From assembly GCF_002091985.1 (NCBI RefSeq), contig NZ_MKKX01000017.1, positions 310,001-374,000 on the forward strand: 64,000 nt of DNA, in the 5' to 3' direction. Below are positions 1 through 9,080 of the stretch, one piece after another. A program made the position numbers and the translations under genes. Position 1 is the stretch's first letter. The number at the start of each line of letters is the position of its first letter. The stretch is from Rhodococcus sp. 1163. GTDB lineage: Bacteria > Actinomycetota > Actinomycetes > Mycobacteriales > Mycobacteriaceae. The notes under the pieces were generated by a model, which worked only from the letters and a program-made list of their open reading frames with translations, was not told the DNA's origin and ran no database searches.

Positions 1-1541
<1,541 letters not shown>

Positions 1542-1546
1542 CCCGC

Positions 1547-1600
1547 TGGAACCACTCGGACCCTTCTCCGCCACAGCGGAGGGGGGCCCGCGTGGTTCCA
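1547..1600 (+). terminator. Large bidirectional hairpin after leuA
   Basis: The outer arms TGGAACCAC and GTGGTTCCA pair perfectly and an inner CTCCGC/GCGGAG stem closes on CACA. It lies between the leuA stop and the end of the convergent SHOCT gene, so it can serve both. There is no T tract, which is common for actinobacterial terminators. Confidence 0.75.
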
Positions 1601-1612
1601 CCACCCCGGGGA

Positions 1613-1903
1613 TCAGGCGAGGAGCTTTGCTTTCGCTGCCGCGAACTCGTTCGCGTCGAGTACGCCTGCATCGCGCAGCGCAGCCAGTTTCTGGATCTTG
1701 CCGACGAGGTCGTCCTCGGCTGGAGGTGCGGCTACTGGTGGCGGTGGTGGCGGTGGCGGTGGCGCCTGTTGTTGCTCCTCGTGCGATTGTCTGCGACGGT
1801 TCATCGCGTTGGACGTCGCATTTGCCGTCCCCGCGACGACCGCGGTGCGGGCTACCGTCCCCAGTAGCCCAGGCCTGCCGACTCGTCCTCGTCCGAATAC
1901 CAT
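1613..1903 (-). CDS. Small SHOCT-domain protein with polyproline linker
   Basis: A 96-residue protein. The N-terminus is basic and glycine-rich (about residues 1-40), then comes a run of ten prolines (about 48-57), and the last 30 residues form a SHOCT domain (LVGKIQKLAALRDAGVLDANEF...). SHOCT is a short C-terminal oligomerisation domain found on many envelope-associated proteins; no enzymatic function is implied. The start has a good AGGAG site 6 nt upstream. It follows the DUF6325 gene by 9 nt and is surely co-transcribed with it. A second SHOCT gene is divergent 0.6 kb away. Function is unknown. Confidence 0.8.
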   Translation of the reverse strand: MVFGRGRVGRPGLLGTVARTAVVAGTANATSNAMNRRRQSHEEQQQAPPPPPPPPPVAAPPAEDDLVGKIQKLAALRDAGVLDANEFAAAKAKLLA

Positions 1904-1912
1904 GTGTTTCTC

Positions 1913-2344
1913 CTAAACCAGCGCTGCAGCGAGCGCAATTTCGACTGTTTCGCGTGGAATTTGAACGTGCAGTGCGACTTCGCCACCTGCCGCGCGTGCT
2001 GCATTCGCGAAGGTTCGGGCCCAGGTCTGCTCGTAGACGAGAACTGCGGCGGAGGTCCCCGGTTCGAGGGACTCACGCACGACGTCGAGGTCCTCGTCGC
2101 TGATCAATGCCTTGGCTTCGAGCGAGAGGATCTCGAGACCCACGTCTTCGAGTTTCTCGTCGACATCGACCTGACGATAGGTTCCGTCCGGTCTTCGCCC
2201 GATGAACACCAGATCGAGAAGCGACACCGAGCCCTGTGCGATCACACTTTGCAGCGCCTCGACCACCTTGGGATTTGCCCGATCGCCGGGAAATGTCATG
2301 ACCAACAGGCCAACCGGCCCTATGTCGAACACCGTCTCACTCAT
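1913..2344 (-). CDS. DUF6325-family protein
   Basis: A 143-residue acidic soluble protein, first gene of a two-gene operon with the SHOCT protein. The start MSETVFDIGPVG was chosen because GGGGAG lies about 9 nt upstream; an upstream ATG would add 13 unconvincing residues. The sequence (GPVGLLVMTFPGD..., a central VDEKLEDVGLEI block and a C-terminal alternation of Ala/Glu helices) resembles the DUF6325 proteins that occur beside SHOCT genes in actinobacteria. No catalytic residues, signal peptide or membrane segment are visible. Biochemical role is unknown. Confidence 0.75.
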   Translation of the reverse strand: MSETVFDIGPVGLLVMTFPGDRANPKVVEALQSVIAQGSVSLLDLVFIGRRPDGTYRQVDVDEKLEDVGLEILSLEAKALISDEDLDVVRESLEPGTSAAVLVYEQTWARTFANAARAAGGEVALHVQIPRETVEIALAAALV

Positions 2345-2497
2345 CGCAGTGATTCTCCCCGCGTTCACCACCTGTGGCATCATCCGGCGCGGGTGAATTC
2401 ACCTGTTTCGGATGATGATCTTGCTCGCAGATGAGTGCGACACTAAGGCGCAAGGCCTTTCACCAATTTCTTTCACCGGAAATTGGTCTCACTCGAA

Positions 2498-2890
2498 ATG
2501 GAGCATCGAATCGTGGATTCGTTCTGGGATTTCCTTTGGCTGATCATCGTCAGCTTCGCATTCATCGCCTATCTCATGGTGCTGTTCTCGATCATCGGAG
2601 ACTTGTTCAGGGATCACAAGAGCTCTGGATGGGTCAAGGCCATCTGGGTCTTCTTCCTGATCGTGGCACCGTTCATCACTGCGCTGATCTACCTGATCGC
2701 CAAGGGTGGCGATATGACCAAGCGTCAGGTAGCGGCCATGCAGCACATGAAGGACGAACAAGAGCAGTACATCAAGCAGGTCGCTGGACGCACCTCCGCC
2801 GAGGAGATCGCACATGCCAAGGCACTTCTCGACAGCGGAACCATCACCGATGAGGAATTCTCGCAGCTGAAAGCCAAGGCACTACAGTAG
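2498..2890 (+). CDS. PLDc_N-SHOCT membrane protein
   Basis: About 130 residues. Two hydrophobic helices (about residues 9-33 and 46-68) separated by DLFRDHKSSGW match the phospholipase-D N-terminal transmembrane module (PLDc_N). The C-terminus (about 98-130, AEEIAHAKALLDSGTITDEE) is a SHOCT domain. The ATG at 2498 is preferred; an in-frame TTG 15 nt upstream is possible and neither has a strong ribosome site. It is divergent from the DUF6325-SHOCT pair, and the shared 153-bp gap probably holds promoters for both. It is likely a small membrane anchor or scaffold, not an enzyme. Confidence 0.82.
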   Translation: MEHRIVDSFWDFLWLIIVSFAFIAYLMVLFSIIGDLFRDHKSSGWVKAIWVFFLIVAPFITALIYLIAKGGDMTKRQVAAMQHMKDEQEQYIKQVAGRTSAEEIAHAKALLDSGTITDEEFSQLKAKALQ

Positions 2891-2906
2891 CCAGATTCTT
2901 CGCATC

Positions 2907-2944
2907 TGACCGGATAGGCATGGCACGTCATGCATTTCCGGTCA
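2907..2944. terminator. Bidirectional hairpin between PLDc_N gene and lysR
   Basis: Arms TGACCGGA and TCCGGTCA pair perfectly, then after a 3x3 internal loop GCATG pairs with CATGC around a GCACGT loop. The right arm covers the last codons and stop of the convergent LysR gene. Confidence 0.6.
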
Positions 2945-3827
2945 CCTGCGAAGCCTCCGCACGAAAAGCCTCGATGACCGCGGCGACGGCCGGGAGCCTG
3001 TGCGCTCCCGGCCTCGTCGCGAGTTCGTAGATCCGTCCGGCCTTCACACCCTTCAACGGCAGTCGCACCAGCCGCGGATGCACCACCGCAAAACGTGGCA
3101 TCAGCGCGACGCCGTGACCGCGGGCCACGAGTTCTTCGGTCACTCGAAAATCATTGATGCGCTGAACAACTCGTGGTTGCACTCCGGTAGCTGCAGCGAC
3201 CGAGAGCAACACGTCGTCGACCGGGAAGCCGCCACGCACGCTGATCCAACGCTCTTCCGCCAGCTGCCGCACATCTACCGAACCCTGTCCTGCCAGTGCA
3301 TGATCGGGTGGCAACACCAGATCGATCGGTTCACGCATCAGCGGCACGACTTCGATACGCATGGCCGCGGTCGCCGGGGCAACGTCATCACGATGAGTCA
3401 AGACGACGTCGTAGTCCGCAAGAAGCGCCGATACGGACGATGCGGGGAGGTCCTCGTCGCTGGCGTCGACGCGAGTTCCGCTCCCGCTCAATCTGCCCAG
3501 CACACCAGGAAGCAGTAGCGCCGCGCCCGATGGAAACAGCGCGACGCGCACGCGTCCACGCGGGGAGTTGCCGTACGAGGCCATCTCCGCTGCAGCTCTG
3601 TCCAGTGCTGATATGACCTCGTCGGCGCGCAGCACGAGTGCGTGCCCGGCATCGGTCAATCGCAGCCTTCGGCCGTCGGGTTCCAACAGTGTCACACCGG
3701 CTTCTTTGGCCAACAGTTTGAGCTGCTGGGACACCGCGGACGGGGTCAAGGACAGTGCCGAAGCCGCTGCCGCGACCGTCCCGCGGTCGGCCAGCTCCCG
3801 AAGGATCCGCAAGCGCTCGACGTTCAT
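2928..3827 (-). CDS. LysR-family transcriptional regulator
   Basis: A 299-residue LysR regulator. The winged helix-turn-helix is at residues 1-60 (RLRILRELADRGTVAAAASALSL, then SAVSQQLKLL), followed by the effector-binding domain (about 90-290). The start MNVERL was taken as the usual LysR N-terminus; a start 6 codons upstream would overlap the putative operator. It is divergent from the EamA exporter gene, the classic arrangement of a LysR regulator and its transporter target. A T-N11-A box lies in the shared 66-bp gap. The effector is unknown; an amino acid or small hydrophobic metabolite would fit the exporter family. Confidence 0.9.
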   Translation of the reverse strand: MNVERLRILRELADRGTVAAAASALSLTPSAVSQQLKLLAKEAGVTLLEPDGRRLRLTDAGHALVLRADEVISALDRAAAEMASYGNSPRGRVRVALFPSGAALLLPGVLGRLSGSGTRVDASDEDLPASSVSALLADYDVVLTHRDDVAPATAAMRIEVVPLMREPIDLVLPPDHALAGQGSVDVRQLAEERWISVRGGFPVDDVLLSVAAATGVQPRVVQRINDFRVTEELVARGHGVALMPRFAVVHPRLVRLPLKGVKAGRIYELATRPGAHRLPAVAAVIEAFRAEASQVTGNA

Positions 3828-3837
3828 GAAGTAAAGC

Positions 3838-3858
3838 TTAATCATTCATGCGGATTTA
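3838..3858. promoter_or_regulatory. Candidate LysR box (T-N11-A)
   Basis: TTAATC-N9-GATTTA forms an imperfect dyad containing the canonical ATC-N9-GAT core, that is a T-N11-A motif. It sits 11-31 nt upstream of the lysR start and 36-56 nt upstream of the divergent transporter start. Confidence 0.5.
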
Positions 3859-3893
3859 TTAGATTGTGCTGATGTTTTCTACCGGTCACGATA

Positions 3894-4859
3894 GTGACCG
3901 TGAACAACCGCGATCGGCTCCTCGGGCTCACTGTCGCGGTGCTGTGGGGGCTCAACTTTCTTGCCATTCGGGTCGGGCTCGATCACTTCCCGCCGTTCTT
4001 CTTCGCCGGTCTTCGGTTTCTCGTCATCGCGATCCCGGTACTGCTGTTCGTTCGTCCGCCGAAGGTACCGATCGCATGGCTTCTGCTCTACGGGTTCGGC
4101 TTCGGGTTTCTACAGTTCGCTTTTCTCTTCGCAGCGATGAATGCCGGGATGCCCACCGGGCTCGCCTCACTCGTGCTGCAATCCTCGGCGCCGTTCACGA
4201 TCGTCCTCGGCGCTCTGCTACTTCGTGAGCACGTCGGTCGGCGCCGAATAGTGGGTATCACCGTCGCCGTCGTGGGAATGTCCCTCATCGGTTGGGACCG
4301 AGCACAGGCCGCGTCGTTGCTGCCCGTCGTACTGACGTTGCTCGCCGGCCTCGGTTGGGCGTTCGGCAACCTCGGCAACAGGCTTGCCAGGTCGAGAGAA
4401 CCGATGCGGCTGATGCTGTGGATGTGCGTGATCCCGCCGCTTCCGATGCTTGCACTCTCGGCTGCCGTAGAAGGACCATCCACGGGGTGGCGTGCCCTCG
4501 GTGACTCGTTCAGCTCGTCGGGTTGGCCGGCGCTCGCCGGTCTCACCTACATCGTGCTGCTGGGCACGATCGCCGGATCGGGTCTTTGGACGGTACTGAT
4601 CAGTCGCCACCCCGCGGGTGTCATCGCACCGTTTTCCCTGCTCGTCCCCGTCGTCGGCATCGCCGGGGCGTGGATCTTCCTCGACGAGTCCCCGAGTGCC
4701 TTGTCTCTGATCGGAGCAGCTGTCGTCATCGGTGGCTGTCTCGGTGGAATGACCGGAACTCGGGGAACGGCCGGGGCTGTGAACCCGGGGCGTGATCGAC
4801 CTCGGTTCAGGGAAGCTGAACCATGTCTTCCTGACCCCAGATTGCGCGCATCGAAGTGA
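3894..4859 (+). CDS. EamA/DMT-family transporter
   Basis: A 321-residue inner-membrane protein with about ten hydrophobic helices in two EamA repeats (about residues 8-135 and 145-285). The first repeat begins LTVAVLWGLNFLAIRVGL, typical of the drug/metabolite transporter superfamily; many members export amino acids or other metabolites. The start is GTG at 3894, with another GTG two codons later. The tail after residue 290 (RGTAGAVNPGRDRPRF...) is hydrophilic and runs 53 nt into the 3' end of the convergent steroid isomerase gene, so the last residues may be a recent extension. Probably controlled by the divergent LysR gene. Confidence 0.9.
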   Translation: MTVNNRDRLLGLTVAVLWGLNFLAIRVGLDHFPPFFFAGLRFLVIAIPVLLFVRPPKVPIAWLLLYGFGFGFLQFAFLFAAMNAGMPTGLASLVLQSSAPFTIVLGALLLREHVGRRRIVGITVAVVGMSLIGWDRAQAASLLPVVLTLLAGLGWAFGNLGNRLARSREPMRLMLWMCVIPPLPMLALSAAVEGPSTGWRALGDSFSSSGWPALAGLTYIVLLGTIAGSGLWTVLISRHPAGVIAPFSLLVPVVGIAGAWIFLDESPSALSLIGAAVVIGGCLGGMTGTRGTAGAVNPGRDRPRFREAEPCLPDPRLRASK

Positions 4860-5184
4860 TCTTGCCCTCGTCGTCGAACTCCATCACGTCGATCGGCGAG
4901 ATCTCGAGCATCTTGTCGCCGAACTTGGTTGTCAGCTTGAAGTGGAACGCAGCTGTGCTCGCCGCGATCCGCACCGTCAGCACCTCTCCGGTCTGCTCCA
5001 TCGATTCGACCACGGCATAGAACTCCCTGATCGAGGCCTCGGTGGTCTTGACCTCGGTGCCGACCGGATCTTCCACCGTGGCTCCCTTCGCGTACAAGGC
5101 CAAGACGTCGTCGACAGTGCCGTGCGCGACGGCCTGGACGTATTTCTCGACCGTCTTGCGGATGACATCGGCAGTTGGAGCCAT
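4807..5184 (-). CDS. Ketosteroid isomerase-type NTF2-fold protein (steroid delta-isomerase)
   Basis: The protein is 125 residues, the same length as the Comamonas testosteroni steroid delta-5-isomerase. The catalytic residues of that enzyme are matched in context: Tyr15 (VEKYVQAV), Asp39 in TVEDPVG, and Asp99 in PIDVMEF. Family members shift the delta-5 double bond of 3-ketosteroids to delta-4. The start MAPTADV was chosen because AAGGGA lies about 9 nt upstream; an ATG six codons earlier lacks one. A 14-bp KstR-type palindrome lies 25 nt upstream, so steroid-responsive repression is likely. The 3' end overlaps the convergent EamA gene. Confidence 0.9.
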   Translation of the reverse strand: MAPTADVIRKTVEKYVQAVAHGTVDDVLALYAKGATVEDPVGTEVKTTEASIREFYAVVESMEQTGEVLTVRIAASTAAFHFKLTTKFGDKMLEISPIDVMEFDDEGKITSMRAIWGQEDMVQLP

Positions 5185-5208
5185 GAAAAGTAGTCCCTTC
5201 ATCGTTTT

Positions 5209-5222
5209 TAGAACATGTTCCA
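5209..5222. promoter_or_regulatory. KstR-type operator upstream of steroid isomerase gene
   Basis: TAGAACATGTTCCA fits the KstR consensus TNNAACNNGTTNNA at every fixed position. KstR is the TetR-family repressor of cholesterol catabolism in mycobacteria and rhodococci. The site lies 25 nt upstream of the isomerase start. Confidence 0.7.
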
Positions 5223-5291
5223 AAATCAAGATAGCGGTCCGAGGCAACTTCCGAGGAGAGTTCATCGGCCAGTCTGTGCCAGACTCGGCGC

Positions 5292-6575
5292 ATGGTTCGA
5301 GCGGGTGAGCGCAGAGCGGCGATAGGTGCACGCGGAAGGCTGGCACTACGAGCAGCCGAGGCTGCAACGTGGGCGTCACGCAAGGCAGGCCGGGGCAAGG
5401 GATCGATGATCGGGGGCCTCGTCGCCCTCAAGATCGACCCCGACATCCTGACCGGCCTCGGCTCCGGCCGTCGCACGGTTGTGGTGACGGGTACCAATGG
5501 AAAGTCGACGACGACGCGGATGACGGCGGCGGCACTCGCTCCCCTCGGAGAAGTAGCCACCCAGGCCGACGGCGCCAACATGGATGCCGGAATCGTTGCG
5601 GCCCTGTTCGCGCATCTCGATGCACCGATCGCTGCGCTGGAAGTAGACGAACTCCACGTCCCCCACGTGTGCGACGCGGTATCCCCCGACGCTGTAGTAC
5701 TACTGAACCTCAGCCGCGATCAGCTCGATCGCGTCGGCGAGATCAACATGATCGAGCGCAAGCTGCGCGCCGGTCTCGCACGGCATCCCGAGACCGTCGT
5801 CATCGCCAACTGTGACGACGTCCTCGTCACGTCTGCCGCGTTCGATGCCCCCAACGTCGTATGGGTGGCGGCAGGAGGCGGCTGGGCTGGAGACTCCGTC
5901 AGCTGCCCGAGGACCGGAGAACCGATCGTCTGGGACGGCGACCACTGGTACAGCACCGGCGGCGACGTCGGAAACGGCGTGGCCTTCGAGCGTCCGACGC
6001 CCGACTGGTGGCTCGACGACGAAAATCTGTACGGGCCGAACAGTCTGAAGATTCCGATGAGCCTGGCTCTACCGGGTAGAGCCAACCGCGGTAACGCAGC
6101 TCAAGCCGTCGCCGCTGCCGTGACTCTCGGTGCGAGCGCGGTCGAGGCCGTTGCCGCGGCGTCAGGAGTGGACGAGGTCGCGGGCCGTTACTCGACAGTC
6201 CAGTACGGACGTCATTCCGTGCGTCTGCTTCTCGCCAAGAATCCCGCGGGATGGCAGGAAGCCATGTCGATGATCGACCCCACCGTGGACGGTCTGGTCA
6301 TCGCCGTAAACGGTCAGGTTCCCGATGGGGAAGACCTCTCTTGGCTGTGGGACGTACGATTCGAACACTTCGAGAACGTCGCCGTCGTTGCTTCCGGAGA
6401 ACGCGCCACGGATCTCGGCGTCCGCCTGCTCTACGCCGGTTCCCCACACACGACCGTGACAGATCCACTGAGGGCCATCGCATCCTGTCCGCCCGGACGC
6501 GTGGAAGTGCTGGCCAATTACACCGCGTTCCGCGACCTCGGCCGCGCGCTCGCACGCGAGGTGCACGATGTCTGA
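5292..6575 (+). CDS. murT: Lipid II isoglutaminyl synthase, Mur-ligase subunit MurT
   Basis: MurT and GatD together amidate the D-glutamate of lipid II using glutamine. This is a 427-residue Mur-ligase-like protein: P-loop GTNGKSTT at about residues 66-73, a central ligase domain with NLSRDQLDRVGEI, and a C-terminal DUF1727-type domain that contacts GatD. The zinc-ribbon segment seen in the S. aureus protein is only partly kept: CPRTGEPI is present, but the later cysteine pair is replaced (DHWYSTGGD). The ATG at 5292 starts a basic, alanine-rich stretch. It overlaps gatD by 8 nt, which implies translational coupling. Order matches Rv3712-Rv3713. Confidence 0.95.
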   Translation: MVRAGERRAAIGARGRLALRAAEAATWASRKAGRGKGSMIGGLVALKIDPDILTGLGSGRRTVVVTGTNGKSTTTRMTAAALAPLGEVATQADGANMDAGIVAALFAHLDAPIAALEVDELHVPHVCDAVSPDAVVLLNLSRDQLDRVGEINMIERKLRAGLARHPETVVIANCDDVLVTSAAFDAPNVVWVAAGGGWAGDSVSCPRTGEPIVWDGDHWYSTGGDVGNGVAFERPTPDWWLDDENLYGPNSLKIPMSLALPGRANRGNAAQAVAAAVTLGASAVEAVAAASGVDEVAGRYSTVQYGRHSVRLLLAKNPAGWQEAMSMIDPTVDGLVIAVNGQVPDGEDLSWLWDVRFEHFENVAVVASGERATDLGVRLLYAGSPHTTVTDPLRAIASCPPGRVEVLANYTAFRDLGRALAREVHDV

Positions 6576-7275
6576 GTCCACCGTTCGGATCGGGCTCGTC
6601 CTGCCCGACGTCATGGGAACCTACGGAGACAACGGCAATGCGCTGATTCTCCGGCAGCGTCTTCGCATGCGCGGTATCGATGCCGAAGTCGTCCACATCA
6701 CCTTGCAGGACCCTGTCCCCGAGTCACTCGACGTCTACACCTTGGGCGGGGCCGAGGACTCGGCGCAACGATTGGCGACGCGTCACCTCTCCCGATACCC
6801 CGGACTGCAGAATGCGGCCGCACGCGGTGTTCCCGTCCTCGCGATCTGCGCGGCCATTCAGGTCCTCGGACACTGGTACGAAATATCCTCCGGCGAGCGC
6901 GTCGACGGCGTGTCACTGTTCGACGTCACCACCAAGCCGCAGGCGACGCGGTCGATCGGTGAGGTCGTCACCGAACCTGTGCTCTCCGGGCTCACTTCGC
7001 ATCTGACCGGCTTCGAAAACCACCGTGGTGGAACGACACTCGGCGCCGACGCTTCCCCACTGGGGAAGGTCACGCACGGCGTCGGCAACGGTGTCGGTGA
7101 CGGCCGCGAAGGCGTCGTACAGGGTTCTGTGATCGGGACGTACATGCACGGACCGGTACTCGCGCGCAATCCCGAGTTGGCGGACTACCTCCTCGAACGT
7201 GCGCTCGGATCGCCGCTGGCGCCGTTGGAACTCCCCGAGGTCACCCAACTGCGGAAGGAGCGGCTCAGCCGCTAG
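6568..7275 (+). CDS. gatD: Lipid II isoglutaminyl synthase, glutamine amidotransferase subunit GatD
   Basis: A 235-residue CobB/CobQ-like class I glutamine amidotransferase that supplies ammonia to MurT. The nucleophile is Cys94 in AICAAIQVLG, the same number as in S. aureus GatD, and the catalytic His is His194 in GTYMHGPV. The N-terminal signature is PDVMGTYGDNGN. It overlaps murT by 8 nt and is the last gene of the operon. It acts in the cytoplasm on lipid-linked peptidoglycan precursor. No anomalies. Confidence 0.96.
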   Translation: MSESTVRIGLVLPDVMGTYGDNGNALILRQRLRMRGIDAEVVHITLQDPVPESLDVYTLGGAEDSAQRLATRHLSRYPGLQNAAARGVPVLAICAAIQVLGHWYEISSGERVDGVSLFDVTTKPQATRSIGEVVTEPVLSGLTSHLTGFENHRGGTTLGADASPLGKVTHGVGNGVGDGREGVVQGSVIGTYMHGPVLARNPELADYLLERALGSPLAPLELPEVTQLRKERLSR

Positions 7276-7326
7276 GGCCTCCCGCTGGTCCGTGAAAGGC
7301 CGGCGGAATCGAACGCGCTGATCAGG

Positions 7327-7935
7327 TCAGAGCACTCGACGCCCCGTCAGTGCCCGACCCAAGGTGAGCTCGTCCGCGAACTCGAGATCCCCACCCATCG
7401 GTAGACCCGAGGCCAGCCGGGTGATCGACAGACCTGGGAAGTCGCGCATCGTCCTGGCCAGATACGTCGACGTTGCCTCACCCTCGGTGTTCGGATCCGT
7501 GGCGATGATCACCTCGGATACATCGACGCCGTCGTCCTGGTTTCCTATTCGCACCAACAACTCTCGAATGCGAAGTTGGTCGGGGCCTATGCCGTTCAGG
7601 GGATCGAGGGCACCACCGAGCACGTGGTAACGGCCTTTGAACTCCCGTGTTCTTTCCACTGCCTGAACATCTTTGGGCTCTTCGACGACGCAGATGATGC
7701 TGCGATCGCGTCGAGGGTCGGCACAGATTCGACACAGCTCTTTGTCGGAGACAGTGCCACACACCGTGCAGAACTGGACGCCGTCGCGGACCCGTTGCAG
7801 TGCTTTCAGTAGCCGATCGATGTCGGGTGGTTCCACGCTCAGCAGATGAAACGCAATGCGCTGAGCGCTCTTGGGTCCGACACCTGGAAGTTTTCCGAGT
7901 TCGTCGATCAGATCCTGAACAGGACCTTCGTACAC
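7327..7935 (-). CDS. recR: Recombination protein RecR
   Basis: A 202-residue RecR: N-terminal helix-hairpin-helix ([19 protein letters not shown], about residues 12-30), a four-cysteine zinc finger (C-T-V-C ... C-R-I-C, about 57-72), and a Toprim domain (about 80-175, [18 protein letters not shown]). RecR works with RecO/RecF to load RecA at single-strand gaps. It lies 9 nt downstream of ybaB; ybaB-recR is a conserved pair in most bacteria. Full length with all motifs intact. Confidence 0.98.
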   Translation of the reverse strand: MYEGPVQDLIDELGKLPGVGPKSAQRIAFHLLSVEPPDIDRLLKALQRVRDGVQFCTVCGTVSDKELCRICADPRRDRSIICVVEEPKDVQAVERTREFKGRYHVLGGALDPLNGIGPDQLRIRELLVRIGNQDDGVDVSEVIIATDPNTEGEATSTYLARTMRDFPGLSITRLASGLPMGGDLEFADELTLGRALTGRRVL

Positions 7936-7944
7936 GTGTCGGCC

Positions 7945-8283
7945 CTAGAAGCCGGGAAGGCCGAGCGAACCGCCACCGAGCCCACCAGTGAGCGGACCGA
8001 GCTTGTCTGCCGCTACGGTCTGAGCGGATTTCGACGCGTCGGCGATCGCACCGATGATCAGATCCTGCAGTGTTTCGACGTCGTCCGGGTCGACGACCTT
8101 CGGGTCGATCGTCAGGCCGACGAGTTCGCCTGTGCCCTTCACCGTTGCGGTGACCAATCCTCCGCCCGCCTGCCCGCTCACCTCGATCTCCGCGATCTGG
8201 GCTTGTGCGGCCATCAGTTGCTGCTGCATTTGTTGCGCCTGCTGCATGATCGACGCGATGTCGGGCTGCTCACCGGGTTGCAC
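7945..8283 (-). CDS. YbaB/EbfC-family nucleoid-associated protein
   Basis: A 112-residue member of the YbaB/EbfC family, small dimeric DNA-binding proteins thought to act as nucleoid-associated factors. It starts with a glutamine-rich helix ([17 protein letters not shown]), then the conserved beta segment [21 protein letters not shown], and ends in a glycine-rich tail ([17 protein letters not shown]) characteristic of actinobacterial members. First gene of the ybaB-recR operon. Confidence 0.95.
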   Translation of the reverse strand: MQPGEQPDIASIMQQAQQMQQQLMAAQAQIAEIEVSGQAGGGLVTATVKGTGELVGLTIDPKVVDPDDVETLQDLIIGAIADASKSAQTVAADKLGPLTGGLGGGSLGLPGF

Positions 8284-8385
8284 TGTGGTGTCCTCTCGGT
8301 TCGGTTACACATCTCAGCCTAGCCGCGCCCCGCTCAGGGGAGCGCGGCCCAGCATCCATACACGTGCGTGTCGCCGTACGGCGTT

Positions 8386-8820
8386 CTATCGAATTTCGCG
8401 TTCCAGGTTCGCCAACGTCTGCGCCTGGATCTTCTTCAGTCCGAGCGGTGCGAAAGTTTTTTCGAAGAATCCGCCGATGCCACCTGCGCCTTTCCACTCG
8501 GTTGTCGTCGTTACCTCGGACCCCGTACCTGACCGGGTGATCGTCCAGGTCGTGACCATCGTGGAGTTGGCGTCCCGCTCGGTGATCTTCGATCCCGCGA
8601 CCGTCACGGTGGCCAGGACGTTGCGCGAGCGCTTCGAGGTTGCCTGCAGTGTCCACTTGGCCACCGTGCCGTCGCCCTGACCACCCTCGACAACTACGTA
8701 GTCGAGGTACTGCTCGGGAAGAATGCGCGGGCGCACCGTTTCGTAGTCGGCGAGCGCGGCCAATACCTTGTCGGGCCCCTGAGCGACGGTGATGGAGCTA
8801 CTTGCACTTACCCGAGCCAT
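8386..8820 (-). CDS. SRPBCC-fold protein (Rv3718c-like)
   Basis: A 144-residue START/Bet v 1-like (polyketide cyclase/dehydrase) protein. The N-terminus ASSSITVAQGPDKVLAALADYETVRPRILP shows the usual first strand and helix lining a ligand cavity, and the C-terminal helix is GGIGGFFEKTFAPLGLKKIQAQTL. These proteins bind hydrophobic ligands; no ligand can be read from the sequence. Its place between ybaB and the FAD oxidase/methyltransferase pair is the same as in M. tuberculosis (Rv3716c-Rv3720). Confidence 0.85.
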   Translation of the reverse strand: MARVSASSSITVAQGPDKVLAALADYETVRPRILPEQYLDYVVVEGGQGDGTVAKWTLQATSKRSRNVLATVTVAGSKITERDANSTMVTTWTITRSGTGSEVTTTTEWKGAGGIGGFFEKTFAPLGLKKIQAQTLANLEREIR

Positions 8821-9080
8821 GATCTGTCCCCTTCGATGAATCCGTTTCGAGATCGAAGCACCATCCTGCCCTTCGTCGAAGCAGCGCCAGCCCAGCGGTA
8901 TGCGGCGATGTGACAGGGTTCACCAACTTTTATTTAGCCGTGCAAAAGACATGCAAGACGAATCTATTTGCCCGATTAGTCCGTTTACAATGACGCTTTC
9001 GAGCAACGTTTACGTGAAATTTTACGTACGAGGACGCATTCTCGGTGGCCCTCGACCTGCAGTAGAGATAGCGTCAGCCT
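8821..9080. promoter_or_regulatory. AT-rich divergent promoter region upstream of the FAD oxidase/methyltransferase operon
   Basis: This 260-bp gap is AT-richer than its surroundings over about 8920-9030. It contains the dyad TACGT-N8-ACGTA at 9011-9028, 52 nt upstream of the FAD oxidase GTG start. It must hold promoters for both divergent units. I see no gene in it. Confidence 0.4.
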
